From Rosenbergiella nectarea (GTDB taxonomy: Bacteria; Pseudomonadota; Gammaproteobacteria; Enterobacterales; Enterobacteriaceae), in NCBI RefSeq assembly GCF_900111105.1, contig NZ_FOGC01000002.1, positions 1 through 64,000 on the forward strand: a DNA stretch of 64,000 bases, in the 5' to 3' direction. A program made the position numbers and the translations under genes. Of this stretch, positions 54,543-63,486 are shown piece after piece. The notes under the pieces were generated by a model, which was not told the origin of the DNA, made no database searches, and saw only the letters and a list, made by a program, of their open reading frames with translations. Numbering within the stretch: the first letter of the stretch is position 1; each line of letters begins with the position of its first letter.

Positions 54543-55418
54543 ATGGTCAAGAAAGTTGAAATACACGCGCAATCACAAAAATTACCGGGTTCTGAAGCAA
54601 AATTGTCACCTAAAGCGGAAATGATCCGTGAAGACTATCGTGGCAGCGGTAAGCTTGCCGGGAAAGTGGCCCTAGTGACCGGCGGCGATAGTGGTATAGG
54701 TCGTTCCGCAGCACTGCACTTTGCCCGTGAAGGTGCCGATGTTGCCATCACCTATCTTCCTAACAATGAGGATGAAGCCGCGGATGCGCGTTCAATCAAA
54801 GCCTTGATTGAGCAAGAAGGGCAACAATGCGCGATCTACCCAGTCGATTTACGTAAAGCCGAAAATTGCCGTAAATTAATTGCCGACGTGGTTGAAGCTT
54901 TCGGTAAATTGAATGTGTTGGTCAATAATGCCGGGACGCAATATCCTAACGAAGACCTCACGACATTAAGCGACGAACAGTGGCTCAATACCTTTGATAC
55001 CAACATCCATAGTATCTTCTTCCTGACCAAGGCGGCCCTTCCGCACCTAAAAGAAGACGACAGCATCATCAATACCACCTCAGTGAATGCCTACATTGGT
55101 CCACAAATGCTAATTGACTACACCGCGACGAAAGGAGCAATTGTCAGCTTTACCCGCGCGCTGTCTAACCAAGTTGCAGGCAAAGGTATCCGCGTAAATG
55201 CTGTGGCACCCGGTCCCGTCTGGACACCACTACAACCTGCGACGTTGGGCGATTACAACCCAGAGCTGCTGGAAAACTTTGGCCACGAAACGCCAATGGG
55301 ACGCGCAGGGCAACCGTCTGAACTTGGCCCGATTTACGTCTTCCTCGCAAGCCTAGACTCCTCTTATATCAGCGGCCAGGTGATCCACCCTAACGGCGGC
55401 ACCATGGTGGGTGGCTGA
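54543..55418 (+). CDS. SDR-family oxidoreductase (YghA-like)
   Basis: 291 residues. Classical short-chain dehydrogenase: cofactor motif TGGDSGIGRSAALHF near residue 45, NNAG near 130, catalytic Ser in NTTSVNAYIG and YTATKGAI (Tyr/Lys) near 195. A 40-residue N-terminal extension resembles YghA-type proteins, which act as aldehyde or alcohol reductases. Probably NADP(H)-dependent. The AGE-family isomerase gene starts 28 bp downstream, so the pair is likely one operon. Confidence 0.9.
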   Translation: MVKKVEIHAQSQKLPGSEAKLSPKAEMIREDYRGSGKLAGKVALVTGGDSGIGRSAALHFAREGADVAITYLPNNEDEAADARSIKALIEQEGQQCAIYPVDLRKAENCRKLIADVVEAFGKLNVLVNNAGTQYPNEDLTTLSDEQWLNTFDTNIHSIFFLTKAALPHLKEDDSIINTTSVNAYIGPQMLIDYTATKGAIVSFTRALSNQVAGKGIRVNAVAPGPVWTPLQPATLGDYNPELLENFGHETPMGRAGQPSELGPIYVFLASLDSSYISGQVIHPNGGTMVGG

Positions 55419-55445
55419 TTTTTACGTTCTCTATGAGGTGTTGTT

Positions 55446-56699
55446 ATGTTATTTACGCAATTTAGTCACAGTTGGCTAAGCAAGGAATATCATCATCACT
55501 GGTTGGAAGATCAAGGTCGGCAACTACTCGCGTTCTACAAACGCGCCAGATGTGAACGCGGCGGTTTCACGGCCCTCGACAACAAAGGCTATCAAGCAAA
55601 AGATAGTCAACCCGACACCATGCAGACCGCACGGATGACCCATTGCTTCGCCCTGGCTTCACTCCAAGGCGAACCTGGGGCAGCAGAGTTGGCGCAGTGG
55701 GGCGTGGACTCGTTACTCGGCGTGTTGAAAGATACTCAGCACGGTGGCTGGTTAAGCACATTACCTGAAAAGGTTGCAGACGAGCGAAAAGCCTCTTACC
55801 TGCATGTCTTCGTGACGCTGGCCGGATGCAGTGCCAGTCTCGCGGGGATCCCTCGGGCTGACGAACTCTATCAGCAAGCGGTCGAGACCTTAGAAACCTA
55901 TTTCTGGATGGCTGACGAAGAGGCCTTATGTGAAAGTTATACCCGTGACTGGCAAGATTGTGAAGCCTATCGCGGTGGTAACAGCAACATGCACTGTACC
56001 GAATTGTTCCTGCAGTTGGCGGACTTTACCGAAAATCCCATCTGGCGCGCCCGTGCGTTAGCGATCGTCGATAAAGTGATCCATCAGCATGCTCCAGCCA
56101 ATAACTATTTCTTGGTTGAACACTTTCACGAAGATTGGCAAGAGTGGCATGATTACAATAAGGATAAACCGACCGACAGCTTCCATCCTTATGGGGTAAC
56201 GCCAGGACATGCTAGTGAATGGGCGAGGCTTCTGCTGCATCTTGAGGCCGCATTACAAGCTGCTGGGGAACCGGTTCCGGAGTGGTTGCTCATTGATGCT
56301 AAGGGGTTATTTCACGCTGGTATGGCCCACGGCTGGCATGTCGATGGCACGCCAGGCATCGTCTACACCCACGATTGGGAAGGTAAACCTGTCGCCCATA
56401 GTCGTGTACACTGGACGTTAGCAGAAAGCTGCGGTACCGCGGCAAGTCTACTTAAGCGTACCGGAGAGCAGGTCTACGAAGAGTGGTATCGGCGTCTCTG
56501 GGACTATATCAGTTGCTACCTAATCGATCCCCAAAATGGTAGCTGGTGGCAAGAGTTGGATCAGCAGCAGCATCCTTCCACTGAAATATGGTCAGGAAAA
56601 CCTGACTTATACCATGCTTGGCAGCTCACTCAAATTTCTCGCCTACCCCTAACGCCGATGATTGGTTTGTCGATTAAAAACGGGCATCATCAACGTTAA
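55446..56699 (+). CDS. AGE-family aldose-ketose isomerase (YihS/mannose isomerase-like)
   Basis: 417 residues, an (alpha/alpha)6 barrel of the N-acylglucosamine 2-epimerase superfamily. MTHCFALASLQGEPGA, ALCESYTRDWQDCEAYRGGN, YGVTPGHASEWARLL and RVHWTLAESCGTAASLL carry the conserved catalytic His/Arg/Glu positions of mannose isomerase and YihS. It probably interconverts mannose, fructose or glucose, or a related sugar. Encoded with an SDR and next to gcd, so a role in hexose or sugar-acid metabolism is likely. Confidence 0.87.
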   Translation: MLFTQFSHSWLSKEYHHHWLEDQGRQLLAFYKRARCERGGFTALDNKGYQAKDSQPDTMQTARMTHCFALASLQGEPGAAELAQWGVDSLLGVLKDTQHGGWLSTLPEKVADERKASYLHVFVTLAGCSASLAGIPRADELYQQAVETLETYFWMADEEALCESYTRDWQDCEAYRGGNSNMHCTELFLQLADFTENPIWRARALAIVDKVIHQHAPANNYFLVEHFHEDWQEWHDYNKDKPTDSFHPYGVTPGHASEWARLLLHLEAALQAAGEPVPEWLLIDAKGLFHAGMAHGWHVDGTPGIVYTHDWEGKPVAHSRVHWTLAESCGTAASLLKRTGEQVYEEWYRRLWDYISCYLIDPQNGSWWQELDQQQHPSTEIWSGKPDLYHAWQLTQISRLPLTPMIGLSIKNGHHQR

Positions 56700-56705
56700 G
56701 TCTCT

Positions 56706-56735
56706 AGGCCCTGAACCGTTTCAAGGCCTTTTTAG
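56706..56735. terminator. Bidirectional terminator between isomerase gene and copA
   Basis: AGGCC-ctgaa / ttcaa-GGCCT stem, then TTTTTAG. It ends at the copA stop codon. Confidence 0.8.
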
Positions 56736-59009
56736 TTAATGAATAAAAGTGGTACGTTTCAAGCGTAAGGCATTCCCCAAGACAAATACGCTGGAAAGCG
56801 CCATTGCCCCGGCGGCGAGGATAGGAGAAAGCTGTATCCCAAAGGCAGGATAGAGCGCCCCCGCGGCTACCGGGATGAGAACTAAGTTATAGATAAAGGC
56901 CCAAAAAAGATTCTGGTGGATATTTGTCATGGTCACTTGCGAGACATGTCGTGCGTTCAGCACATTAGTCAGTGAGTCGGACATCAACACCACATCGGCA
57001 GATTCTATTGCGATATCCGTACCGCTGCCTAGAGCAATTCCCACATCTGCCGCTGCTAGAGCCGGTGCATCGTTTATTCCGTCCCCAACAAAACTGACAC
57101 TGGCGAAATGCTGCTGCCAATTCTGAATCGCCTCGACCTTCCCTTGAGGTTTTACTTCGGCAACGACCTCGCGGATACCGAGCTGTTTTGCGACCGATTG
57201 CGCAGTCACACGGTTATCCCCAGTGACCATCGCCACGGTGATCCCCTGAGCCTGCAGTTGACTGACTACCGCTTGGCTAGACGCTTTTATCGGGTCGGTA
57301 ACAGCGATTATCCCTGCCAGCTGCTCGCCAATCGCGATGTAAAATGGACTCTTTCCTTGCTCAGCGTAGTGTGTCTCGAGAGGTTCGAGGCCACTAGACG
57401 CTATAAACAGGCTCTCTAGGTAACGTTGGGTACCAATATGTACCTGCTGGTCATTAACTTTAGCACTCACGCCCATTCCACTGCTTGTGGTGAAATCCGT
57501 CGCAGATACCCGTTCAAGCTGCTGAGCGTTCGCGGCATTCACGACCGCACTTGCCAGAGGGTGCTCAGAGTAACGCTCAACCGCGGCGGCATAGGTCAAC
57601 AGCTGTTGTGTGCTGAAACCCTCGGCAGGCTGTATATCGGTTAGGGCAGGCTGCCCTTCGGTTAAGGTCCCTGTTTTATCGAAGGCGATAAGCGTCGTTT
57701 CACGTAACTGCTGTAAGGCTCGGCCTTGGCGGAATAAAATGCCTTTTTCAGCGGCGCGTCCCGTGGCGACCATGATTGAGGTAGGCGTCGCTAAGCCCAT
57801 CGCACAGGGGCAAGCAATAATCAGCACGGCCACAGCATTCACGATGGCGAGACTGATCCCCCCTTGTGGCGCAAAATAAAGCCAACCCATCAAGGTTAAC
57901 AGCGCTGCCACGAATACCACCGGTACAAACCAAAGGGTAACTTTATCGACCACGCCTTGAATAGGCAGTTTCGCTGTTTGTGCCTGTTCTACCGCCTGAA
58001 CGATTTGTGCCAGTACGGTTTGCTCTCCCGTTGCGGTGACTTTGAAGCGTAGATAGCCTTGTTGATTCAGGGTACCGCCGGTCAACGCATCGCCGGGGCG
58101 TTTACGCACCGCGAGGGGTTCGCCGGTCACCATCGATTCTTCCACATGGCTCTCCCCCGCAACCACTTCACCGTCGATAGGGATCTTTTCGCCCGGCCTG
58201 ACTTCGACGATATCGCCCACAACGAGGCTCTCGGTGGCGACCTCTTCACTTTGGTCGTTCTGCCAGCGGTGGGCAATATTCGGCTGCAGTTGCAGCAAGC
58301 GTTGCATGGCTTGTGAGGTCTTCCCTTTCGCGCGAGCTTCAAGTAAGCGCCCAATTAACACCAAACAGACAATCATCGCTGCCGCTTCATAATAGACATG
58401 AACGCTTTGCGCCGGTAGCCACTGTGGGGCGAACGTGGCAAATAGTGAATAGCCCCATGCAGCAAGGGTCCCTATCGCGACTAAGGCGTTCATATCAGGC
58501 GCACGATGCCATAGGGCGGGCAAGCCTAAACGGTAGAATTGTCGGCCAGGGCCGAGCAGCACTGAGGTTGAGAGCACTGCCTCTGCCACCCATCGGCCCG
58601 GTACAGGGAGGTAATAATCGACCCAGCTCTGTATAGCCTGACTAAGGTGCATCGCCATCTCTACGACAAAAATAGGCAGTGTCAGTACAACAGCAATCAA
58701 GACGTTACGCTGCAGTGCTTGGATATGGTGCTGCTTTTTTTGCTGCTGTAAGGCACGGGCCTTTGCTGCATCGACGAATATCTTCGCGGGATACCCGGCG
58801 GCGGTGACCGCTTGCGCCACACTTTCGGCAGCCACATCGCCGATAATGGTTGCGCGTTCAGTCGCTAAATTAACGCTAGCTTGTTCAACGCCGGGTTGAG
58901 CAGCTAGCACACGCTCTACGCGTCCGACACAACTTGCACAAGACATCCCCTCGACCGTAAGTTGTAAGGTGGGTGGGGAGTGGCGAGTGGCAGATGATTG
59001 ACTAGACAT
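56736..59009 (-). CDS. copA: Copper-exporting P1B-type ATPase (CopA)
   Basis: 757 residues; start ATG at 59,009 chosen for the GAGGAG site 6 bp upstream. A single N-terminal HMA domain with C24-A-S-C27, eight membrane helices with the CPC metal site ([13 protein letters not shown]), DKTGTLTEG phosphorylation motif, SEHPLA, and [12 protein letters not shown]. coli CopA has two HMA domains; here only one. It exports Cu(I) from the cytoplasm. The promoter is of the CueR type, supporting copper as the substrate. Confidence 0.94.
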   Translation of the reverse strand: MSSQSSATRHSPPTLQLTVEGMSCASCVGRVERVLAAQPGVEQASVNLATERATIIGDVAAESVAQAVTAAGYPAKIFVDAAKARALQQQKKQHHIQALQRNVLIAVVLTLPIFVVEMAMHLSQAIQSWVDYYLPVPGRWVAEAVLSTSVLLGPGRQFYRLGLPALWHRAPDMNALVAIGTLAAWGYSLFATFAPQWLPAQSVHVYYEAAAMIVCLVLIGRLLEARAKGKTSQAMQRLLQLQPNIAHRWQNDQSEEVATESLVVGDIVEVRPGEKIPIDGEVVAGESHVEESMVTGEPLAVRKRPGDALTGGTLNQQGYLRFKVTATGEQTVLAQIVQAVEQAQTAKLPIQGVVDKVTLWFVPVVFVAALLTLMGWLYFAPQGGISLAIVNAVAVLIIACPCAMGLATPTSIMVATGRAAEKGILFRQGRALQQLRETTLIAFDKTGTLTEGQPALTDIQPAEGFSTQQLLTYAAAVERYSEHPLASAVVNAANAQQLERVSATDFTTSSGMGVSAKVNDQQVHIGTQRYLESLFIASSGLEPLETHYAEQGKSPFYIAIGEQLAGIIAVTDPIKASSQAVVSQLQAQGITVAMVTGDNRVTAQSVAKQLGIREVVAEVKPQGKVEAIQNWQQHFASVSFVGDGINDAPALAAADVGIALGSGTDIAIESADVVLMSDSLTNVLNARHVSQVTMTNIHQNLFWAFIYNLVLIPVAAGALYPAFGIQLSPILAAGAMALSSVFVLGNALRLKRTTFIH

Positions 59010-59037
59010 GATCAACTCCTCTTGTTCGATTAAGCCT

Positions 59038-59068
59038 AGCCTACAGCTTCCAGCAAGGGAAAGGTCAA
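59038..59068 (-). promoter_or_regulatory. CueR-type copA promoter
   Basis: Minus strand: -35 TTGACC (59,068-59,063), 19-bp spacer, -10 TAGGCT (59,043-59,038). The dyad ACCTTTC-N7-GGAAGCT differs from the E. coli CueR box ACCTTCC-N7-GGAAGGT at two positions. A 19-bp spacer is the MerR-family hallmark. Confidence 0.85.
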
Positions 59069-59146
59069 GTGAGGAAAAGCTGGACGCACTATACTATCTA
59101 CGCTGTAATATTGGGTATGAAGAGAGCACCTGTTAGGGAACAGACT

Positions 59147-59500
59147 ATGCGTACTGATCCATGTATTGCGCCGCACACTGCAGAGCACCCGCCATTACCG
59201 GTGTTAAGTCGCCAAGATATTGCCCTGCTGGCAGACACGTTTAAATTATTGGGTGATCCCTCACGCTTACGCATTTTGCTTCAGTGCCTGGCTCAACCGG
59301 CTGCAGTGAATGATATTGCAGGAGCTTTACAGCTGTCACAATCCTTGGTGAGTCATCACTTACGGCTATTAAAAGCCGCTCGATTAGTGATTGGCGAGCG
59401 GAGTGCTCGCCATGTCTATTACCGCGTCGCCGACAATCATGTTAGCCATGTTCTGCGCGACATGGCTATCCACCTGACGGAAGAGCCTACGCAAGATTAA
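59147..59500 (+). CDS. ArsR/SmtB-family metal sensor
   Basis: 117 residues from ATG 59,147 (AGGGAACAGACT upstream; earlier in-frame ATGs lack a ribosome site). Winged helix-turn-helix: LADTFKLLGDPSRLRILLQC and the recognition helix VNDIAGALQLSQSLVSHHLR. The C-terminal alpha5 helix has D and H residues (VADNHVSHVLRDMAIHLTEE) placed like the CzrA/SmtB zinc site D-X-H-X10-H-X2-E/H; this points to Zn/Co sensing. It shares its 3' end (4 bp) with the convergent CDF exporter gene whose promoter has an ArsR-type operator. Confidence 0.87.
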   Translation: MRTDPCIAPHTAEHPPLPVLSRQDIALLADTFKLLGDPSRLRILLQCLAQPAAVNDIAGALQLSQSLVSHHLRLLKAARLVIGERSARHVYYRVADNHVSHVLRDMAIHLTEEPTQD

Positions 59501-60489
59501 TGCGAGTGAGTAGGGGGATGGGGCGCTTCGTCGCAGTCGTGATGATTGCTAGCTTCACTCAATAGACACTGTGGTGAAGATGGCTCGTCCGCCCAATCAA
59601 TCGCAATGGTGCTGTGGCCAATAGAGAATTTTTCTTCTAAAGCAACTTCTACCGCCCGTACGACCTGTTTCGCCTGAGCGTCATCCACTGCCCGAATATG
59701 TAAAGTGGCCAGTGTATAACCGGTACTGATCTGCCAGACGTGGATATGCGAGACCTCACTCAGTCCTGAAACCTGCTCTAATAGATAAGCGCTGATTAAG
59801 CTCGGCGCGGCCTCATCAGGCGCACCTTCCAGCAGAATGTGCGATGTTTTTCGTATCAGCTTCCAAGCCCCACGCAGGATTAATACCGCCACGAGTACAG
59901 ACAGTATCGGGTCAATGGGGGCCCAGCCTGTTAGTCCAATCACGACTGCCGCAACAATCGCCGCAAACGAACCAAGCAGATCGCCCATCACATGTAAGAT
60001 AACGCCTTTAATATTCACGTTTTCCGTTTCGCCACGGGTCATAATCCACAACACGGTAAGATTAATAATCAATCCGGCGCACGCGACGATAAACATTGGC
60101 CAGGGCATGACAGTAGCGGGTGCAGTGAGACGTTGCCATGCCTCGTAGATAATAAAGATCGCAATCAAGAACAGTGTCATGGCGTTAAATAAGCTCGCCA
60201 AGACTTCAAAGCGAATATACCCGAAGGTGAGACGGTTATTAGGTTGGCGCTGTCCAAAATGAAACGCTGCCCACGCCAGCGCAAGGGCGAAGGCATCGGT
60301 TAACATATGGCCAGCATCGGCTATTAAGGCAAGTGACCCGGCGTACACTCCCCCCACAAACTCGACAATCATAAAGGTAAATATCAGCACAAAAGAGAGT
60401 AGAACTTTCTTCTGATTAGCTTGATTCACTTTTGGAACGTGAGAATGGTCATGGTGGTCATGATCATCATGGTGAGAGTGGGATGACAT
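59497..60489 (-). CDS. CDF-family zinc/divalent metal exporter (ZitB/CzcD-like)
   Basis: 330 residues. His-rich N-terminus (SSHSHHDDHDHHDHSH) and C-terminus (HHDCDEAPHPPTHSH). Six membrane helices, with the metal site residues in TM2 (ALIADAGHMLTDAFAL: HxxxD) and TM5 (LHVMGDLLGS: HxxxD), and a cytosolic C-terminal domain. It exports Zn2+, possibly Cd2+ or Co2+, in exchange for protons. Convergent with, and overlapping, the ArsR gene. The operator upstream fits control by that sensor. Confidence 0.92.
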   Translation of the reverse strand: MSSHSHHDDHDHHDHSHVPKVNQANQKKVLLSFVLIFTFMIVEFVGGVYAGSLALIADAGHMLTDAFALALAWAAFHFGQRQPNNRLTFGYIRFEVLASLFNAMTLFLIAIFIIYEAWQRLTAPATVMPWPMFIVACAGLIINLTVLWIMTRGETENVNIKGVILHVMGDLLGSFAAIVAAVVIGLTGWAPIDPILSVLVAVLILRGAWKLIRKTSHILLEGAPDEAAPSLISAYLLEQVSGLSEVSHIHVWQISTGYTLATLHIRAVDDAQAKQVVRAVEVALEEKFSIGHSTIAIDWADEPSSPQCLLSEASNHHDCDEAPHPPTHSH

Positions 60490-60516
60490 TACTGCCTCGC
60501 TATAGATAACAAACTA

Positions 60517-60540
60517 ATATATGAACACATATTAATATAT
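60517..60540. promoter_or_regulatory. ArsR/SmtB-type operator upstream of the CDF gene
   Basis: Imperfect palindrome ATATATGAACA-N2-TATTAATATAT, halves match at 9 of 11 positions, with the ATGAACA half typical of SmtB/CzrA sites. It begins 28 bp before the gene start. Confidence 0.7.
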
Positions 60541-60570
60541 AGCGGGCAGTAGAGGAAGAGGTATTTCTGG

Positions 60571-61323
60571 TTATCGTTGTAGTGTACAGCCTTGGAATGC
60601 TTTAGTGCGTTTACGACACAACACGCGGATTAAGGTGAGTAAGGAGACGGCAAGTAAAATAGACCCAGCCAAAATAAAGGCCTTCATCCCGAACCACTCG
60701 TAACCCAAAATGCCGATCAATCCCCCTATAAAGAAGGAAATAAAGGAAGTGAAGTAGACACTCAGCAGATAACGGAATTGCTTCATTTGCGCGGGAGGAT
60801 AGCGCATGATCGGGTGTAAGAGTAGGTTAGCCAGTACAATCCCCGCGTCGGTTAAGGTTCCCGTAACATGTGTGGTACGAACTTTACCTTGCGAGAGTTG
60901 GGTAGAGGTGGCGTTATGCACACCTAGAAGGAAGCTCAAGCCAAATAAATAGTAGCCATGTTGCAGGTCCTGCGGATACCAAAAGCCAACGACCACCGGG
61001 GCAATCAGTAGTACGCCTTCAACTAACAGAATATGGGCATAGATGGTTCGTAAATTGACTTTTTTAGCAAAGGATACCGCGACACGTGAGGTAAATGCGC
61101 CGGAAAGAAAACACGTCAGCAGTAATATCAGCGGGATCATCTCAAGTTTGTTCCACTGCAGCAATTCTTGAGAAAGTTGCGTCGCGTTACCGGTCATATT
61201 CGAGGGAAACAGACCAAATGCGCCCAATGCCAATACATTGAGCATCCCTGCGCACCCCGCTAACGCAACAGCAAGCTGGCGGTCTTCGTTACCGGTACGG
61301 CCAGACTTTTTATCAATAAGCAT
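60571..61323 (-). CDS. DUF1275 (YoaK) membrane protein
   Basis: 250 residues, six or so membrane helices. The N-terminal GCAGMLNVLALGAFGLFPSNMTGNATQL is the DUF1275 hallmark (the first part, residues 23-42, includes 'D/N-VLALGAFGLF'). Members are widespread in bacteria and fungi and of unknown function, probably transport. Single gene; no clear link to the metal genes upstream. Confidence 0.88.
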   Translation of the reverse strand: MLIDKKSGRTGNEDRQLAVALAGCAGMLNVLALGAFGLFPSNMTGNATQLSQELLQWNKLEMIPLILLLTCFLSGAFTSRVAVSFAKKVNLRTIYAHILLVEGVLLIAPVVVGFWYPQDLQHGYYLFGLSFLLGVHNATSTQLSQGKVRTTHVTGTLTDAGIVLANLLLHPIMRYPPAQMKQFRYLLSVYFTSFISFFIGGLIGILGYEWFGMKAFILAGSILLAVSLLTLIRVLCRKRTKAFQGCTLQR

Positions 61324-61390
61324 AATTTACCTTCCCTATCAAAGTGGGGAGCGTTACAAAAACCAACTTCATAATAAATAAGTCACCTAA

Positions 61391-61873
61391 TTATTCAGTA
61401 AGTTCAGTAGCAGCCTGACTTTTCTTACTTTTCTTACTTTTCTTAGCCGCGCGTGCATTAAGCGTTCGTTGTAGAGGACGCAGACTATGTATTCGTGGTT
61501 TTAATACAACACGATGCATCCGGCGGACCCGTCGACCCCGTTTAATTAAGCGAGGGCGTTCTAACCATAATTTCAAGCCAATCACCGTAATCGCCAACAG
61601 CGCAGTTATGCCGTTGGCCATCATCACGGGAATATCATGAACGCGGAAACCATAGCCAGTCCAGCAGGCAACGCCGAAGAACAGTGCCGACCACATGGCC
61701 AAAGAGAGGGCTTTGGTTTCTTTATTCTTAACGATGTGTAGCACCTGAAGGCAAAACGAGCCAGTAGTGACCCATGCCGCCAACGTGCCCAGCCACACAG
61801 GCCAGGGAGTAAGCACCGCAATCGACAGCAGAGCTAAGGCGATGGTAGTAGCGACAATAAAGATATTTTTCAT
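61391..61873 (-). CDS. SemiSWEET-like sugar transporter with basic C-terminal tail
   Basis: 160 residues. TLAAWVTTGSFCLQVLHIVK and the PVMMANGITALLAITVIGLK end match the SemiSWEET triple-helix bundle (typical length 85-100), in which a dimer moves sugars. The usual Pro-Gln is Leu-Gln here. An extra hydrophobic segment at the N-terminus may add a fourth helix, and a 50-residue Arg/Lys-rich tail (ending KKSKKSKKSQ) follows. The start ATG overlaps the dalD stop by 4 bp (ATGA), so the two are translationally coupled. It probably carries a polyol or a sugar for the dehydrogenase. Confidence 0.8.
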   Translation of the reverse strand: MKNIFIVATTIALALLSIAVLTPWPVWLGTLAAWVTTGSFCLQVLHIVKNKETKALSLAMWSALFFGVACWTGYGFRVHDIPVMMANGITALLAITVIGLKLWLERPRLIKRGRRVRRMHRVVLKPRIHSLRPLQRTLNARAAKKSKKSKKSQAATELTE

Positions 61874-63282
61874 GATGTTGAAGATTCCGCTAAAGTGCTT
61901 TCAACCTGCTTCACGACATCACGTAGATCCTCGGTGAAGGTCGGATGTTCAGCTAAGCTGCCCATCAAAGCAGAGGATTGTGCGAACGCCTTAAGACTAT
62001 CCTGTTCAGCAAAAATCGTCTCGAAAGGAACACTCTCAATCGCTCGATCTTGGTACTCAAAAGGAAGGGTTCCGGCCGCACGGCGTTGCATGAAGAGATA
62101 CCATAAAGCTACTAACACCAGTGTTGCCTGAGGAACTTCAGCTTGTTGGTAGCGCGTTTTCAGCGTTGGCAAAATAAATTGCTGTAACTTGGCAATACTA
62201 TCGGAGGATACACGCTGATTAGTGTCTCGGACCTTGGCGTTACTGAAACGGTGTAACGTGGTCTTACAGTACTCATCAAGGTCGATTGGTCCTTTAGGCA
62301 GTGCTGCACTGACATCTTGTGCGACATAATTACGTATCCATTCACGGACTTGCGGGGTAAGGCTCTCGTCAATAGACTGTGCACCTAATAGCGCACCGGC
62401 CCAAGCAATACCACTGTGGCTGGCATTCAAGACACGGATCTTAGCTTCTTCGAAGGGGATCACGTTCTTTACAAATTCAACGCCAACACGTTCTAACTCA
62501 GGACGACCGGCGATAAAATCATCTTCAATCACCCATTGCGAGAAAGCTTCGCACGCAACGGGGACCTGATCGTTATCGATGCCTTGCTCGACCAAACGCT
62601 CGAGTAGCGCCTCATCACTTTGAGGAGTGATACGGTCAACCATGCTGTTTGGCGTGCTGATCGCGTTATCACACCATGCGGCTAACGCTTTATCGCCTAG
62701 TGCTGCAATGTACTCATTGAGCCCGGTACGTAAGCAGTCGCCGTTGTGACGTAGGTTATCGCAATTAAGTAAGGTAATGGGACCCGCTTGCGTGGCTAAG
62801 CGTTGGCGTAAAATCGCAACGAGAACGCCGTAGACCGTGGCAAAGGTGTTGGGTTCGGCCAACTCTTGAACGATGACGGGATGGTTAAGGTCGAGGTGTC
62901 CATCATCTTTCAGGAAATAACCGCCTTCGGTCACTGTAAAAGAGATAAGCTTTGTTTCAGGATCTGCACCGATTTGAATCAGCTGCGAGAGATTAGCATC
63001 CCAAGGAATAACTTTTTTTATCGCGGTGATAGTGTGGTAATCGATATCGCCATCAGGGCTGATCACTTCAAGAGTGTAGACACCTTGCTGACGTCCAAGT
63101 TGATCGAGAGTGGCTTGACTCGCGCTGTTACGGATATTACCAAGAGCTAATGACCAGCGGGTATCACCGAGCTGGTGCAGCTGGTTAAGATACCAACTTT
63201 GGTGAGCACGATGAAAAGCACCGGCGCCTAAATGCAGCCATGTTGACTGGGTAGAAGGTGTACTGTGTGATGAAGTTTGCAA
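61870..63282 (-). CDS. dalD: D-arabinitol 4-dehydrogenase (mannitol dehydrogenase family)
   Basis: 470 residues. Polyol-specific long-chain dehydrogenase: N-terminal NAD-binding segment WLHLGAGAFHRAHQSWYLNQ, and the catalytic KIRVLNASHS (K-x4-N-x2-H, near residue 284). Strong resemblance to DalD of Klebsiella/E. coli, including the ISPDGDIDYHTITAIKKVIP segment. It oxidises D-arabinitol to D-xylulose; mannitol is also possible. The product would enter the pentose phosphate pathway after phosphorylation by xylulokinase, not seen here. Coupled to a SemiSWEET gene. The promoter region has a candidate operator. Confidence 0.85.
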   Translation of the reverse strand: MQTSSHSTPSTQSTWLHLGAGAFHRAHQSWYLNQLHQLGDTRWSLALGNIRNSASQATLDQLGRQQGVYTLEVISPDGDIDYHTITAIKKVIPWDANLSQLIQIGADPETKLISFTVTEGGYFLKDDGHLDLNHPVIVQELAEPNTFATVYGVLVAILRQRLATQAGPITLLNCDNLRHNGDCLRTGLNEYIAALGDKALAAWCDNAISTPNSMVDRITPQSDEALLERLVEQGIDNDQVPVACEAFSQWVIEDDFIAGRPELERVGVEFVKNVIPFEEAKIRVLNASHSGIAWAGALLGAQSIDESLTPQVREWIRNYVAQDVSAALPKGPIDLDEYCKTTLHRFSNAKVRDTNQRVSSDSIAKLQQFILPTLKTRYQQAEVPQATLVLVALWYLFMQRRAAGTLPFEYQDRAIESVPFETIFAEQDSLKAFAQSSALMGSLAEHPTFTEDLRDVVKQVESTLAESSTS

Positions 63283-63323
63283 AGGGCATCCTTAGTCGCA
63301 ATCGACAATTGTTACGTTAGAAT

Positions 63324-63335
63324 GTTACTGGTAAC
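63324..63335. promoter_or_regulatory. Candidate operator upstream of dalD
   Basis: GTTAC-TG-GTAAC palindrome about 40 bp before dalD, in the region shared with the divergent TerC-like gene. Possible LacI- or other-type operator; no regulator gene is in the window. Confidence 0.3.
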
Positions 63336-63486
63336 CATAGCACAATTAGTCAAAATGCAAAGTTTTAGACCGAAATAAGTGATGAATTACGGCATGCAGT
63401 AAAACTAAGGCTTTACTTTGTAACAAAGTTTGATAAACAGTAGCCTAACTTAATTATAGACAGGTTCAGCCGGCTTCGAGGGTAAT

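Noticed and set aside
63283-63486. yybP-ykoY manganese riboswitch before the TerC-family gene
   Set aside because: The family often has one, but the characteristic GGGGAGUAG and paired loops are not visible in the 204-bp upstream sequence.
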